DNA of 64,000 nt from Phytohabitans suffuscus (GTDB taxonomy: Bacteria; Actinomycetota; Actinomycetes; Mycobacteriales; Micromonosporaceae): the NCBI RefSeq assembly GCF_011764565.1, contig NZ_AP022871.1:1984001-2048000 (forward strand), in the 5' to 3' direction. The position numbers and the translations under genes were made by a program. Positions 20,570 to 29,183 of the stretch are shown piece after piece. Under the pieces are notes generated by a model. That model was not told the DNA's origin. It worked only from the letters and a program-made list of their open reading frames with translations, and did not search any database. Position 1 is the stretch's first letter. Every line of letters begins with the position of its first letter.

Positions 20570-21349
20570 ATGGAGCACATCCCCCTGCCGAAAGGAGAGA
20601 TCGAAAGTTATCTCAAACGCCGCCCGCAGTATGAGTTTGTTGAACGCCAAGCCGGCGAGCTTGTCTGCGGTGAAGTGGTCAAGGAGCCAAACCTTGGCCT
20701 TGCACGCGTATCGGCAGTCGAACACCCGGCGCCGTCGTTCGTCCAGGTGCGCTGGAGTGACGACCACGGGCCGGGCGCGGCCGCTGCCCGTTACCCGATT
20801 GACCAACCCTTATGCGTGCGCGCTCCGGGGCCAGCCGACCGGCTTCGCATCCAGCGTGCCGTTGACCGTGCGGGTTGGATTGGGGCTGCAATTTCCGCGT
20901 CCACCGCTCGCCTCATCGCCGTACACCTGCACCGCGGCCCAACCAGCTTGTTGTACGACTTCGCCATCGACGGTGCGGTGTCCGACGCGCTCTTGAGCGA
21001 ACTTCGGCGCATCGGCACGGAACAGCCCGACGTGCGTCGCTGGGCGGCTGCCCTCGCGTGGTACTGCCGTACCCGCGAGGATCACGGGCCGATCCTCTCC
21101 TGGATTGCCAACGCGCGAACGGACAGCCGCCCCGAGCCCGTCGACCGGCGAATCGTCCGCCAGCACCCGCCCGCCACGACCGCCGGCATTCTCACCACCA
21201 AGCACATCCAGACCGGAACGGCCATACAGCTCATGGATGCAGCCTTCGCGCTTGGCCTGGCGGCGGGCGTGTCAAGTGTCAAGACGAGGCGCATGCGGAA
21301 TCTCATCCGTAAGCACACGCAAAGGCATCGCTCACAGATCGGCTTGTAA
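20570..21349 (+). CDS. Unknown protein, first of two tandem paralogues
   Basis: This is a 259-residue soluble protein. It shares about half its residues with the next gene over the first 150 positions: common blocks are YEFVERQAGELVCGEVVKEP, ADRLRIQRAV, TARLIAVHLHRGPTSLLY. Its C-terminus (IQLMDAAFALGLAAG) also matches. I recognise no domain. ATG 20,570 was chosen because the paralogues align from there and the leader GTAAACAGGA, also found before two other starts in this element, lies about 20 bases upstream. Confidence 0.65.
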   Translation: MEHIPLPKGEIESYLKRRPQYEFVERQAGELVCGEVVKEPNLGLARVSAVEHPAPSFVQVRWSDDHGPGAAAARYPIDQPLCVRAPGPADRLRIQRAVDRAGWIGAAISASTARLIAVHLHRGPTSLLYDFAIDGAVSDALLSELRRIGTEQPDVRRWAAALAWYCRTREDHGPILSWIANARTDSRPEPVDRRIVRQHPPATTAGILTTKHIQTGTAIQLMDAAFALGLAAGVSSVKTRRMRNLIRKHTQRHRSQIGL

Positions 21350-21423
21350 GCGCGGCGCCCTAAAGCGGCGCCATGCGCCAGCAAGCCCCAAATCCTCACC
21401 AAACGTAAACAGGACAAGACACT

Positions 21424-22191
21424 ATGGAGAAAGGAGCACTTGAAACCCGGCTCAGGTTCTCGCTGCACTACGAGTTTGTCACGCGGCGCGCCGGACAGCT
21501 CGCCTGCGGCAGCGTGGTCAAAGAGCCACGGTTAGGGCTGGTTCGCGTCGCAACAGTTGCCCGTACACCGGCGCCATTCGTACACATCGGCTGGGCTGAC
21601 GACGACGGCCCAAGTACGGCAGCCGGCCGCTACCACGCTGACCAACCGTTCGCGGTACGCGTTCCTGGGCAGGCTGACCGCCTGAGCATCCATCGCGGCC
21701 TGGAGCGCGCGGCCTGGCTCAATCGCCCCATTTCCCGCGATACAGCACGGCTCATCGCTGCACACCTGCACCGAGGGCCGACCAGCTCCCTGTACGGCTT
21801 TGTTACAGACGGCAGCATCACCGACGACTTCTTCGAGGAGCTAGACCAAATCCAGGAAGACCACCAGGCGCTCCGGCCGTGGATACGGGCACTGGCCCAC
21901 TATGTCGTAAGTCGAGAAGACCTCGGGCCGTTGCGGTGGGAATCGGCCGCGCCACCAGAGCAAGCCCAGCCTCGTGCCCCAAGGGACGCTCTGCCAGCCA
22001 GCGCCGGCGACCGTCGCCACCGGGGATGCCACCCCCTTGTCTTGGTGCGCAAACAGATCGAGGCCGACCACGCCCTTCAGCTCATCGACGCTGCATACGC
22101 CCTCGGTTTCACCGCTGGCAGGGCTGACGGCATCGCCGAGGCAATCCGGCGACCGGTATGGGCGCGCTGGAAAGCAGGGGTCGAGCGGTGA
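21424..22191 (+). CDS. Unknown protein, second of two tandem paralogues
   Basis: This is a 255-residue paralogue of the preceding gene (YEFVTRRAGQLACGSVVKEP, ADRLSIHRGLERAAW, TARLIAAHLHRGPTSSLYGF, LIDAAYALGFTAG). The conserved parts are the first 150 residues and a C-terminal helix; the middle differs. The same GTAAACAGGA leader sits upstream of ATG 21,424. The stop overlaps the GTG of the next gene by two bases (GTGA), so the two are coupled. The function is unknown; the tandem duplication suggests divergent specificity. Confidence 0.65.
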   Translation: MEKGALETRLRFSLHYEFVTRRAGQLACGSVVKEPRLGLVRVATVARTPAPFVHIGWADDDGPSTAAGRYHADQPFAVRVPGQADRLSIHRGLERAAWLNRPISRDTARLIAAHLHRGPTSSLYGFVTDGSITDDFFEELDQIQEDHQALRPWIRALAHYVVSREDLGPLRWESAAPPEQAQPRAPRDALPASAGDRRHRGCHPLVLVRKQIEADHALQLIDAAYALGFTAGRADGIAEAIRRPVWARWKAGVER

Positions 22192-22646
22192 GCCTGCGAA
22201 TCGTGCCGGTGTCCTTCCACGAGGCGTGTTCCTTTGTGGACGAATGGCACCGGCACCACCGAGCGCCGCAGGGGCACAAGTTCAGCATCGGCGCGGCCAA
22301 CGAGGCGGATGAGCTGGTCGGCGTTGCCATCATCGGCCGGCCTGTGGCCCGTCCCCTGGATGACCGGCTGACCCTGGAGGTTACCCGAATGGCCACCAAC
22401 GGCACGCCCAACGCCTGCTCGCTGCTGTATGGCGCGGCCTGGCGGGCAGCCAAGGCGCTCGGCTACCGCCGGTTGGTCACGTACCTCCAGGCCGAGGAAA
22501 GCGGCGTCTCGCTACGAGCTGTGCAGTGGAAAATCGTCGCCCACTTACCACCTCGACGCGGTTGGTCAACCGGCTGCCGGCCTCGCACAGCCCGCGGCAC
22601 CGACAACGTAGCCCGGACTCGCTGGGAGGCACGAATAGCAACATAG
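22188..22646 (+). CDS. XF1762 family protein (acetyltransferase-like fold)
   Basis: The 152-residue protein starts LRIVPVSFHEACSFVDEWHRHH and continues GHKFSIGAANEADELVGVAIIGRPVARPLDD and LEVTRMATNGTPNACSLLYGAAWRAAKALGY, which define the XF1762 family common on phages and integrative elements. The ARRGWS-type end (PPRRGWS) is present. Its biochemical role is unknown; the layout resembles N-acyltransferases. GTG 22,188 overlaps the upstream stop. Confidence 0.8.
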   Translation: MSLRIVPVSFHEACSFVDEWHRHHRAPQGHKFSIGAANEADELVGVAIIGRPVARPLDDRLTLEVTRMATNGTPNACSLLYGAAWRAAKALGYRRLVTYLQAEESGVSLRAVQWKIVAHLPPRRGWSTGCRPRTARGTDNVARTRWEARIAT

Positions 22647-22737
22647 ACAGGAACAACACTATATGGAGGTCAATGATCGAACCGAGAACCATTTGCGCCG
22701 AGGAGGCGTTACCTTTCTCCTCAGCCGACCACAGCCA

Positions 22738-24525
22738 TTACCCTTTTGGCAGAAATACAATCTTGCCGAGCTGCAATTGAGGGTTCCAGCGTTGCCCGGC
22801 CCAATTGAATGAGGCCCCATTATTTTCAAAGAGCGCCATGTCAATGGCGGTGCCGTTCGGCGTAACGTAGTAGAGGTCGGTGTAACCGCCTTGGTCTGGG
22901 TGGACGTTGGCGGGCACGAACTGGACAGTGTTAAAGGCCAGGCTTGGCTCGTGCAAGCGCTCCTGCCAGACAATGCCGGCTGGCGTAGATATGAAAGCCG
23001 CAAGGTCAAAGCCACCGTCGCCCCTCGGGGTAACGTAGGCAAAATCACCGGCGCCATCGCCGCCCCAGTTGCCGGGGATGAACCGCGTCTTGGCAAGATC
23101 GAGGCTTCCCGGATTCCATTGGTGGCCAATCCATGTAAACGAACTGCCGTTGTTCCGCATGAGGGCCATATCGAACCCGCTGGTTCGCGGAGAAGCGTAG
23201 AACAAATCCAGCCGGCCGTCATTGTTCTGGTCTGCCGGTACGAATTTAGTCGTGTCAAACTTCAGGCCCTCTTCCGTCCATCTCGTACCGCCCCAGGAAA
23301 GACCGGAATTGGTCATCTCCATAACACCAAGGTCAAATCCGCCGCTCGCATCACGCTTCGTGATATAGGCAAACTCCTGGCGGCTGTCTCCACTCCAGTT
23401 ACCGGGCAAGAATTTCGTTTTCGTCAAATCCAAATTCGGGTTCCATTGCTGGCCCCACCACGAAAAGCCGTTTCCATTGTTGTGCATGAGCGCCATATCA
23501 AAAGCGCCTTCCCGTGGGGATGCATACAACAGGTCGAGCCGACCGTCGCCGTCGGTATCGGCGGGCAAGAACTTAGTGGTGTCGAATTTGAGGCTATCGA
23601 CCGTCCACCACAAGCCGCGCCACGCTAGCCCGGCCGCGGTGGTTTCCATAACCGCGAAATCGAATCCACCGCTCCCCTCTCTCTTTGTGATGTAGGCGAA
23701 ATCTTCCCTTGCGTCGCCCGACCAGTTGCCAGGTAATGTGACCACGCCCTCGTTGGGGGTGGGAGGGGGCGGCGGCGTGGCAGCACATGCCTGTCGCGGG
23801 CTTGAATTCGAGGAACCGAGCTTGCCCAGGCCAACACCCTCAGATAGGAGCACACCAGCCTTGCCGTTATCCGTGTAACAGGAATGGTTACTAATGTTCT
23901 TAAATTCAAGATGCACATGCTTGCCTGCACTTCCCCCAGGATTGCAACTAAGATTTGCAATCTTTCCAATCGTCATGCCCTCGGTGGGAGCAGAGGCCGT
24001 AGAGGCCGCATTAGTGAGGTGGGTGACGTACATCCAACCGACCTGCGACTCATCTACGAAAACATTAACCCTGCGCGACTCGCCACAGGAACCGCTAGCC
24101 GATCCCCAGGTAAAGCTAAGATTACCCGAGCTAGTTGCTTTCAGCTTCACCTCCTTGCCAGCAGCAGCATAAATGTCTGCCGCCCAATCTCCCCCTCCTG
24201 GCGTATGATGCACGGACGGATGGCTAGAGTTGTCATCACTGTATGGCGGATTTATCTCAACGTTCCACCCCCATCTGCCCTCAAATGGCATACCGATGAC
24301 GGCCGAGGCAGCCGCATTAGCATTTGCGGCTTCTTCCTCTATCGCAGGAGCGGCGGTAACGGCAACGGCGGCTGCACCGACTGCAATAAGCGATGTGAGC
24401 TTGTTCCTCAATCGGCCAAACAGGCCGTGGCCCTCGATTTGTGGCTGAACTTGACTCATTTCTTCTACTCCAAGCTGCGCAACCTGTTGAGCAACACCGG
24501 CCTCGCCGGGTAGGCGTTCTGACAT
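22738..24525 (-). CDS. Secreted M23/LytM-like protein with C-terminal FG-GAP repeats
   Basis: The 595-residue protein has a basic N-terminus and a hydrophobic signal (SLIAVGAAAVAVTAAPA, residues about 43-60). Then comes a module with VHHTPGGGDWAADIYAA near residue 103 and GKHVHLEF near 202. These are the H-x(6)-D and HxH zinc motifs of LytM peptidases, which cut peptidoglycan cross-bridges. From about 265 to the end are five or six repeats of about 50-60 residues (LPGNWSGDAREDFAYITKR, ADTDGDGRLDLLYASPR) of the FG-GAP/VCBS propeller type. GGGAGA before the ATG at 24,525 supports the start. Codon use is more AT-rich than the backbone, as in the next gene. Confidence 0.75.
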   Translation of the reverse strand: MSERLPGEAGVAQQVAQLGVEEMSQVQPQIEGHGLFGRLRNKLTSLIAVGAAAVAVTAAPAIEEEAANANAAASAVIGMPFEGRWGWNVEINPPYSDDNSSHPSVHHTPGGGDWAADIYAAAGKEVKLKATSSGNLSFTWGSASGSCGESRRVNVFVDESQVGWMYVTHLTNAASTASAPTEGMTIGKIANLSCNPGGSAGKHVHLEFKNISNHSCYTDNGKAGVLLSEGVGLGKLGSSNSSPRQACAATPPPPPTPNEGVVTLPGNWSGDAREDFAYITKREGSGGFDFAVMETTAAGLAWRGLWWTVDSLKFDTTKFLPADTDGDGRLDLLYASPREGAFDMALMHNNGNGFSWWGQQWNPNLDLTKTKFLPGNWSGDSRQEFAYITKRDASGGFDLGVMEMTNSGLSWGGTRWTEEGLKFDTTKFVPADQNNDGRLDLFYASPRTSGFDMALMRNNGSSFTWIGHQWNPGSLDLAKTRFIPGNWGGDGAGDFAYVTPRGDGGFDLAAFISTPAGIVWQERLHEPSLAFNTVQFVPANVHPDQGGYTDLYYVTPNGTAIDMALFENNGASFNWAGQRWNPQLQLGKIVFLPKG

Positions 24526-24579
24526 GCATCTCCCTTCTTTTATTGCCGCCCACCCGACCGCTCGAAAATCTGTCTGTTA

Positions 24580-25248
24580 CTATTTGAGTTCTATGGTGCT
24601 AATCGCTTTTTCCACTGTAACCACATCATCTTTGTCATTCTTGCCCTGCTCGACCACGTATACAATGTCAAGCTTTTTATCGCTGCCGAGGTCAAATACG
24701 TACTCGTAGAGCGTTTGCCTCCCATCCTGCGTGAACACGCCTTTGTAGCGCTTACCATGCAGTGAGCCAATAGAGAAGTCCTCGGTACTTTCCTCGAGTC
24801 CAGGCTGCGGTGATGCCCACTGAGGCCCAAGACCGGCGTCGTCGAGCGGCGTTATACTGGCACGAAAGCGTAACGAATGCCCGGTGTATTCAGTGTTTGA
24901 GTCTTCGATCACCGCACGGGTACCAGGCAAATGGGTGACATCCATTGCCCCAAGGAAATTGCCAGGGTGCCTTGTTAGCTTCCATCCATCTGGAACCTTC
25001 ATTTCAAAAGCCCCGTCCTGAGTAGCAACGGGAACCCAATTTGCCGTCGCGTCCAGTTCTTCTACTTCATTCTGCTTGTCTTCCTTGGATTTATCCGTTT
25101 GTGCGTTTGTGTTGTTGGACTGCTTGTTGTTATCGTCCTTATTCCTCTGCCAGACATACACACCACCAGCAATTAGTAGAACGACAACTAATATAGCAAC
25201 GAGCACTCCGAGGAGTGAGAAGCCGTGGGGATTGGGTTTGTGTATCAT
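24580..25248 (-). CDS. Single-pass membrane protein with a prepilin-like N-terminus
   Basis: The 222-residue protein starts MIHKPNPHGFSLLGVLVAIL. The GF after a short basic leader plus a hydrophobic stretch (to about residue 31) resembles a type IV prepilin cleavage site, although the usual glutamate at +5 is glycine here. A Asn/Lys/Asp/Gln-rich linker follows, then a globular domain (GAFEMKVPDGWKLTRHPGN, LYEYVFDLGSDKKLDIVYVVEQ) like small lipoprotein/PsbP-like domains. The make-up (Lys, Asn and Gln rich, AT-rich codons) is foreign to this genome. ATG 25,248 has AGGA eight bases upstream. It may work with the adjacent secreted M23 protein. Confidence 0.6.
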   Translation of the reverse strand: MIHKPNPHGFSLLGVLVAILVVVLLIAGGVYVWQRNKDDNNKQSNNTNAQTDKSKEDKQNEVEELDATANWVPVATQDGAFEMKVPDGWKLTRHPGNFLGAMDVTHLPGTRAVIEDSNTEYTGHSLRFRASITPLDDAGLGPQWASPQPGLEESTEDFSIGSLHGKRYKGVFTQDGRQTLYEYVFDLGSDKKLDIVYVVEQGKNDKDDVVTVEKAISTIELK

Positions 25249-25670
25249 GTAATGATTCCTGCTTAAACGTTGCTTGCATTTTCCGGCAAGTTCCGTAGGC
25301 AATGCAAGGACTTTTTGTCGTAACAGATAGGGAGTGGCAGCGGGCCGCGCGACTTGGCGCGTATATTTCAGAACTACTTAATAGTTCGTTCGTGGTTGCG
25401 GCCTCGAACGGACGCAGATACTTGCATGCACCCGAACATGTGCCATAATGGGGCGCGGGAAAAGGTGGGTGAGCTGGCGCAATAAGGCGCACACCGTTAA
25501 AGCATTTGCCACGACAAGCCCCCCCCCCCCCCCCCCGCTGAATTTCGACATTCGCGGAAGGGTGCCCGGTTCCTCGTGTGCCAAGAGGCCGGTCTTGCTG
25601 CTTCATGTAGCAGCCGTCAGCCGCTTGAGCTTCACGGAGCCTGTTGTCAAGGTAAACAGGATTGCCCCCC
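25249..25670. other. Spacer with an 18-base C tract
   Basis: No gene was found. A run of 18 cytosines lies at 25,519-25,536. Upstream of the next gene is the GTAAACAGGA leader at about 25,652. The region is otherwise mixed in composition. Confidence 0.7.
25519..25536. repeat. Homopolymer of 18 C
   Basis: Eighteen cytosines in a row stand in a non-coding spacer, about 135 bases before the next start codon. Length variation by slippage or a sequencing artefact is expected in such a run. Confidence 0.9.
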
Positions 25671-25952
25671 ATGCCCACCTACAAGAAGACCCTGGTTATT
25701 AAGCCAGGCGAACTGGACTACGCACGCTTTGGCCCGTTTACGGACGGCGACAAACCAACCATCAAGATTGTGAGAACTGCGGTTGACCCGCCAACAGCGC
25801 TGATTATTGAAAGGCAGCTCCGGCCGCTTGACGCCACGCAATATCAGGTCTTCTGCTTTTGCGAGAACGTTGGCGATGCCGTGGTGACGGTTACGGTGTA
25901 TTGCACCAACGTCGCCCCTGTTCCACACGTCCGGCGGCAGTCCGGCTTCTAG
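25671..25952 (+). CDS. Small beta-rich protein, function unknown
   Basis: The 93-residue protein, MPTYKKTLVIKPGELDYARF, goes on to LRPLDATQYQVFCFCENVGDAVVTVTVYCTN, which reads like a compact beta domain. No family was recognised. ATG 25,671 was chosen for the C-rich but AGGA-containing leader upstream. A competing long frame on the other strand (25,647-26,120) has a poorer sequence. Confidence 0.5.
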   Translation: MPTYKKTLVIKPGELDYARFGPFTDGDKPTIKIVRTAVDPPTALIIERQLRPLDATQYQVFCFCENVGDAVVTVTVYCTNVAPVPHVRRQSGF

Positions 25953-26110
25953 CTCGCCCTTGTCCACTTTGCCCAATTCGTACATAATCCGTTCTGGAAC
26001 GCTGTGTGTGGCAACGGAAGAGCGGCCTGTACCGCTTACACTGAGTTGCCGCCCCGGGCAGTACGGGATGCCCGTCGCCGCGCATTCCGCATGGCAGGAG
26101 TACCAACCCG

Positions 26111-27043
26111 ATGAACCCACCCCGAACGATCAAGAGAATCGACCCCAACGCCTACAACGCTCTGGCGGATGCGCTGGCGGTGATCTTTTGGAATAAGCGC
26201 CCGCAGGAGCGCTACCTCCGCGGGCTGCTGCGTGACTACCCGGAGCTGCTGGCCCGCCTTGACTTCAACGGCGACACCAAGCGCGAGACTGCCGGGCGGC
26301 TCGTCGAGCTGCTGATGGCCAATGAAGCCAAGTATCAGGCTGTGGCCATCGCCCTGATGCTCTCCGTGGCCAAGATGGACAGCTTCCCGAACCTGGAGCG
26401 GCACGAGGACGGCGAGCAGCTACTGGCCGTCGCCCGCGCCGCCGTTGCCGAGCTGCGCAAGTGGACGGGCCGGCACCAGGCCGTCATCGAGGAGCACGAG
26501 AAGTATGCCGCCGAACTGGCAGCGGCAGCAGCGAAGGCCGACCGCAACCGAGCGCTCTCAGCCTCGCTCGCCGACCTTAAGTCGCTGTTCTTCGCCATGC
26601 ACACCCGCACGGACGCCCAGGCGCGCGGCAAGGAGTTCGAGGGGTTCATCAACCGGCTGTTCGGCCTCTACGACCTCGACCCCCGTGCGGCGTACTCCCT
26701 GGAGCGCGAGCAGATCGACGGCGCGTTCAGCTTCGAGACGGATGACTACATCCTGGAGGCCCGCTGGTGGAAGGTGCCCGTTGGGCGTGAGCACCTGGAC
26801 GTGTTCAAGACGAAGATCGCGCGCAAGGGCAAGAACGCGCTCGGCCTCTTTATCAGCGTCAACGGCTTCACCAAGGACGCCCTGGACGAGTACAGCGCGG
26901 CTACGCCCTTCATCACGATGGACGGCATGGACTTCACCGCCGTGCTTGAGGAGCGCGTGCGCCTGGACGACCTGCTGCGCCGGAAGAAGCGGCACGCCAA
27001 CGAGACCGGCAACTGCTTCTTTCCGGCGTTTAATATGTTCTGA
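26111..27043 (+). CDS. Restriction-endonuclease-fold (Mrr-like) protein
   Basis: The 310-residue protein has a helical N-terminal two-thirds (LADALAVIFWNKRPQERYLRGLLRDYPELL, a coiled region EEHEKYAAELAAAAAKADRN at 130-150). A C-terminal PD-(D/E)XK-type domain follows: GKEFEGFINRLFGLYDLDP, QIDGAFSFETDDYILEARWW near 200-216 (D then E-x-R in place of E-x-K), and the ALGLFISVNGFTKDAL signature of Mrr_cat and related restriction domains. It probably cuts DNA as a stand-alone or abortive factor. It is 46 bases from the 3' end of the convergent kinase gene. The usual lysine in ExK is arginine here. Confidence 0.7.
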   Translation: MNPPRTIKRIDPNAYNALADALAVIFWNKRPQERYLRGLLRDYPELLARLDFNGDTKRETAGRLVELLMANEAKYQAVAIALMLSVAKMDSFPNLERHEDGEQLLAVARAAVAELRKWTGRHQAVIEEHEKYAAELAAAAAKADRNRALSASLADLKSLFFAMHTRTDAQARGKEFEGFINRLFGLYDLDPRAAYSLEREQIDGAFSFETDDYILEARWWKVPVGREHLDVFKTKIARKGKNALGLFISVNGFTKDALDEYSAATPFITMDGMDFTAVLEERVRLDDLLRRKKRHANETGNCFFPAFNMF

Positions 27044-27089
27044 CCAGCAGTTTTACGACAACACCTGCCGCCGTCCGGGCACGTGAGTG

Positions 27090-28562
27090 TCAGTTACGCC
27101 ACCAGCTCCCCTCCGGCGGGTGCTCTGGCAGGGTTCTTGGATGCTGAAGCCGTCCTTGGGATGCAGCAGCAAACCAACTCGCCCACCGGCTGATGAAGTC
27201 ATCCAGTTCGCCGACCGTGAGGGCCGTAAACGGCCACGCCACTTGGAGTTCCGCTATGCCCATCCATAACGCTTTTGCGGCGTCCTCGCCCGGGTCTAGT
27301 GCAAACGGATTCTGAAGTCCCCTACGCGGCACGAAGGCCGAAACCATGAAGGCCGTCTCGAACCACTGGTACCGGCCTTTTTGCTGAGCATCGCAGTACC
27401 ACAGCGAGTGGCTACGGCCCTCGTATTCGTACTGATCCCTGGGCATCCAAACGTTCAGCTCGGCGTGTACGACAACATCGAATGGCGGCGCCTCCCACCC
27501 TTGCCAGGGGTTGGCCGCAGTCGCGCGGGGCGCGGTGAGGCGAAACTCGGCTAGGCCAAACCGCATAACCCAGCTTCCGCCAGGGCGCACGGCCTGGCGG
27601 ACAGAAGGCGCGGCGTCCATGACCGCAGTCCTTAGTTGATCGGCAATCCGCTGGAAGCTGGTCTTGGCCGATGCCAAAAGATCGGCACGGCGTTCCGACT
27701 CCGAGCGGGATGACGAATCGCGCCGGTCATCTTCTCCCCGCCGCTGTACCTCAGCTCGGTTCGCCTCCTGAAGACTGGCGAGGCCACCGGAAGGCGCGGC
27801 CTGGGCCAAGCGCGTCAAGCGCGCGAGCACGTTCGCTGGGCCTGGCCGCGCTCCGGGAGCCTTGTACAGGCACTCGTCAATCAGGGCGGCAAGCCCTGCG
27901 GATACGCCTTCCAGCGACTTGGGTTCGGCGTGCAGGTGCCGCTCGCGCCAGTCGTCAGGCCCCGAGACGTCGAAGGGCCGTGTACCCGTCAGCAGCTCGT
28001 GTGCCATAACGCCTAGGGCGTACACGTCCGCCGCGATGGTTGCCCGTTCGCTGCGCCAGCGTTCGGGCGCGGCGTAGGGAGGCGACATGGCGTACTTGTG
28101 GGTGTCCGGCGCAGTGGTTGCCTCGGCGTACCGCGAGATGCCGAAGTCAGCCAGGCACCAATGGCCGTTCAGCAGCAGCACGTTCCCCGGCTTGAGGTCG
28201 CGGTGCACTACGTGGCCATCGAGGTCAGCAAGGGCGGTAGCGATGTCCGTCAGGATGGCGAGTGCGTCAGGCGTACTGATCGGGCCGTTGGCATCTCGGA
28301 TGCGCTTGAGCAGCGACATCTCTGCCCGCGGCATGACCAGCACCCAGTAGTCCTCGTGCTCGCCGCTGTCGATGATCGGTACGACATTGCGGGCATCTCC
28401 GACGTCAACGAACAACAGCTCACGCGATGCGCCTGGTGCCTTCGGCACCAGCTTGGCGACGGCGTTCGGTTCATCGTCGGACTTGGCCTCGTATACCTTG
28501 CCGAAGCCGCCCTTATCTATCGACGCGCCGAGCGTCCATTCTTTCGTCAACTGTATCTTCAT
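27090..28562 (-). CDS. Ser/Thr protein kinase with unknown C-terminal domain
   Basis: The 490-residue protein carries an intact Hanks-type kinase: GASIDKGGFGKVYEA (Gly loop, about 12-26), AVAKLV (lysine), HVVHRDLKPGNVLLL (about 117), LADFGISRY (about 140), APERW and DVYALGVMAHELLTG. After about residue 285 comes an acidic and Arg/Ser-rich linker (RGEDDRRDSSSRSESERRADLL), then about 190 residues of unknown fold (WVMRFGLAEFRLTAPR, WYCDAQQKGRYQWFETAFM). There is no membrane segment or PASTA repeat, unlike PknB. Such stand-alone kinases on mobile elements may act in phage defence, as Stk2 does. This is inference from position and fold. Confidence 0.8.
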   Translation of the reverse strand: MKIQLTKEWTLGASIDKGGFGKVYEAKSDDEPNAVAKLVPKAPGASRELLFVDVGDARNVVPIIDSGEHEDYWVLVMPRAEMSLLKRIRDANGPISTPDALAILTDIATALADLDGHVVHRDLKPGNVLLLNGHWCLADFGISRYAEATTAPDTHKYAMSPPYAAPERWRSERATIAADVYALGVMAHELLTGTRPFDVSGPDDWRERHLHAEPKSLEGVSAGLAALIDECLYKAPGARPGPANVLARLTRLAQAAPSGGLASLQEANRAEVQRRGEDDRRDSSSRSESERRADLLASAKTSFQRIADQLRTAVMDAAPSVRQAVRPGGSWVMRFGLAEFRLTAPRATAANPWQGWEAPPFDVVVHAELNVWMPRDQYEYEGRSHSLWYCDAQQKGRYQWFETAFMVSAFVPRRGLQNPFALDPGEDAAKALWMGIAELQVAWPFTALTVGELDDFISRWASWFAAASQGRLQHPRTLPEHPPEGSWWRN

Positions 28563-28658
28563 TGCAGCGTGTGCCTCACAATACGCACATTATGTCATAC
28601 CCCGTGATAGCCTGACCTTGGCATGTTAGTGCTTTCTCCCGCAAACAGAAAGCGCGGA

Positions 28659-28694
28659 AAGCGGCTCCCGTGGCAAGTCGCCCGGGAGCCGCTT
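28659..28694. terminator. Strong hairpin between kinase and the 122-residue protein gene
   Basis: AAGCGGCTCCCG (28,659-28,670) pairs perfectly with CGGGAGCCGCTT (28,683-28,694). On the minus strand it follows the stop of the 28,712-29,080 gene and a T-rich tail comes after it, so it ends that gene. Confidence 0.75.
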
Positions 28695-28711
28695 CCTTGT
28701 GCCTGCCTCGC

Positions 28712-29080
28712 TCAGACCTCTGGGGCCTCGCTGTCTTCGTCCTCCAACTCTTCCAAGTCCAGCGTGCGCAAGCTCAGCCAGCCCTCGCGCTGCAAGCCCT
28801 GGAGGTAGCGGTGCCGGTTGCCGTTCGCCAGGATCAAGGCTTCGTGAGCCACCTCGGCTGTCACCCGAGGTGTCGGCAGCGTCCGCCCTTCCACGACGGC
28901 CACGGCCTCCTCGATCAGGAAGGCGTCGAGCAGGAACGGTGCGGCAGCGTCGAGGGCGGCCCCGATTGCGGCGAACTGGGCGGCCTCACTCCGGCCCGGC
29001 CAGCTGGCCGCGATGTGCTGCGCCGCAATCGCTACCGCTGTACTGCGTAGGTCTTGCACGTAGGGAGTCGTCAGCGTCAT
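28712..29080 (-). CDS. Small acidic-tailed protein, function unknown
   Basis: The 122-residue protein, MTLTTPYVQDLRSTAVAIAAQHIAASWPGRSE, is helical with the acidic tail DLEELEDEDSEAPEV. No domain was recognised. GAGAGGG lies ten bases before the ATG at 29,080. It follows the M50 gene on the same strand with 103 bases between. Confidence 0.6.
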   Translation of the reverse strand: MTLTTPYVQDLRSTAVAIAAQHIAASWPGRSEAAQFAAIGAALDAAAPFLLDAFLIEEAVAVVEGRTLPTPRVTAEVAHEALILANGNRHRYLQGLQREGWLSLRTLDLEELEDEDSEAPEV

Positions 29081-29183
29081 GTGCTGACCCTCTCGGAAGG
29101 AGCGGCGTTGGCCCAAGACCCCCAACGCTGCTATTTGTGGCGGCGATCCCCCAAGTGCTACTTCGAGACAGCGGGTGCAGCTA

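Noticed and set aside
25647..26120. 157-codon minus-strand gene opposite the small protein at 25,671
   Set aside because: The plus-strand product has the more protein-like pattern and a leader shared with other element genes. The opposite frame lacks a ribosome site.
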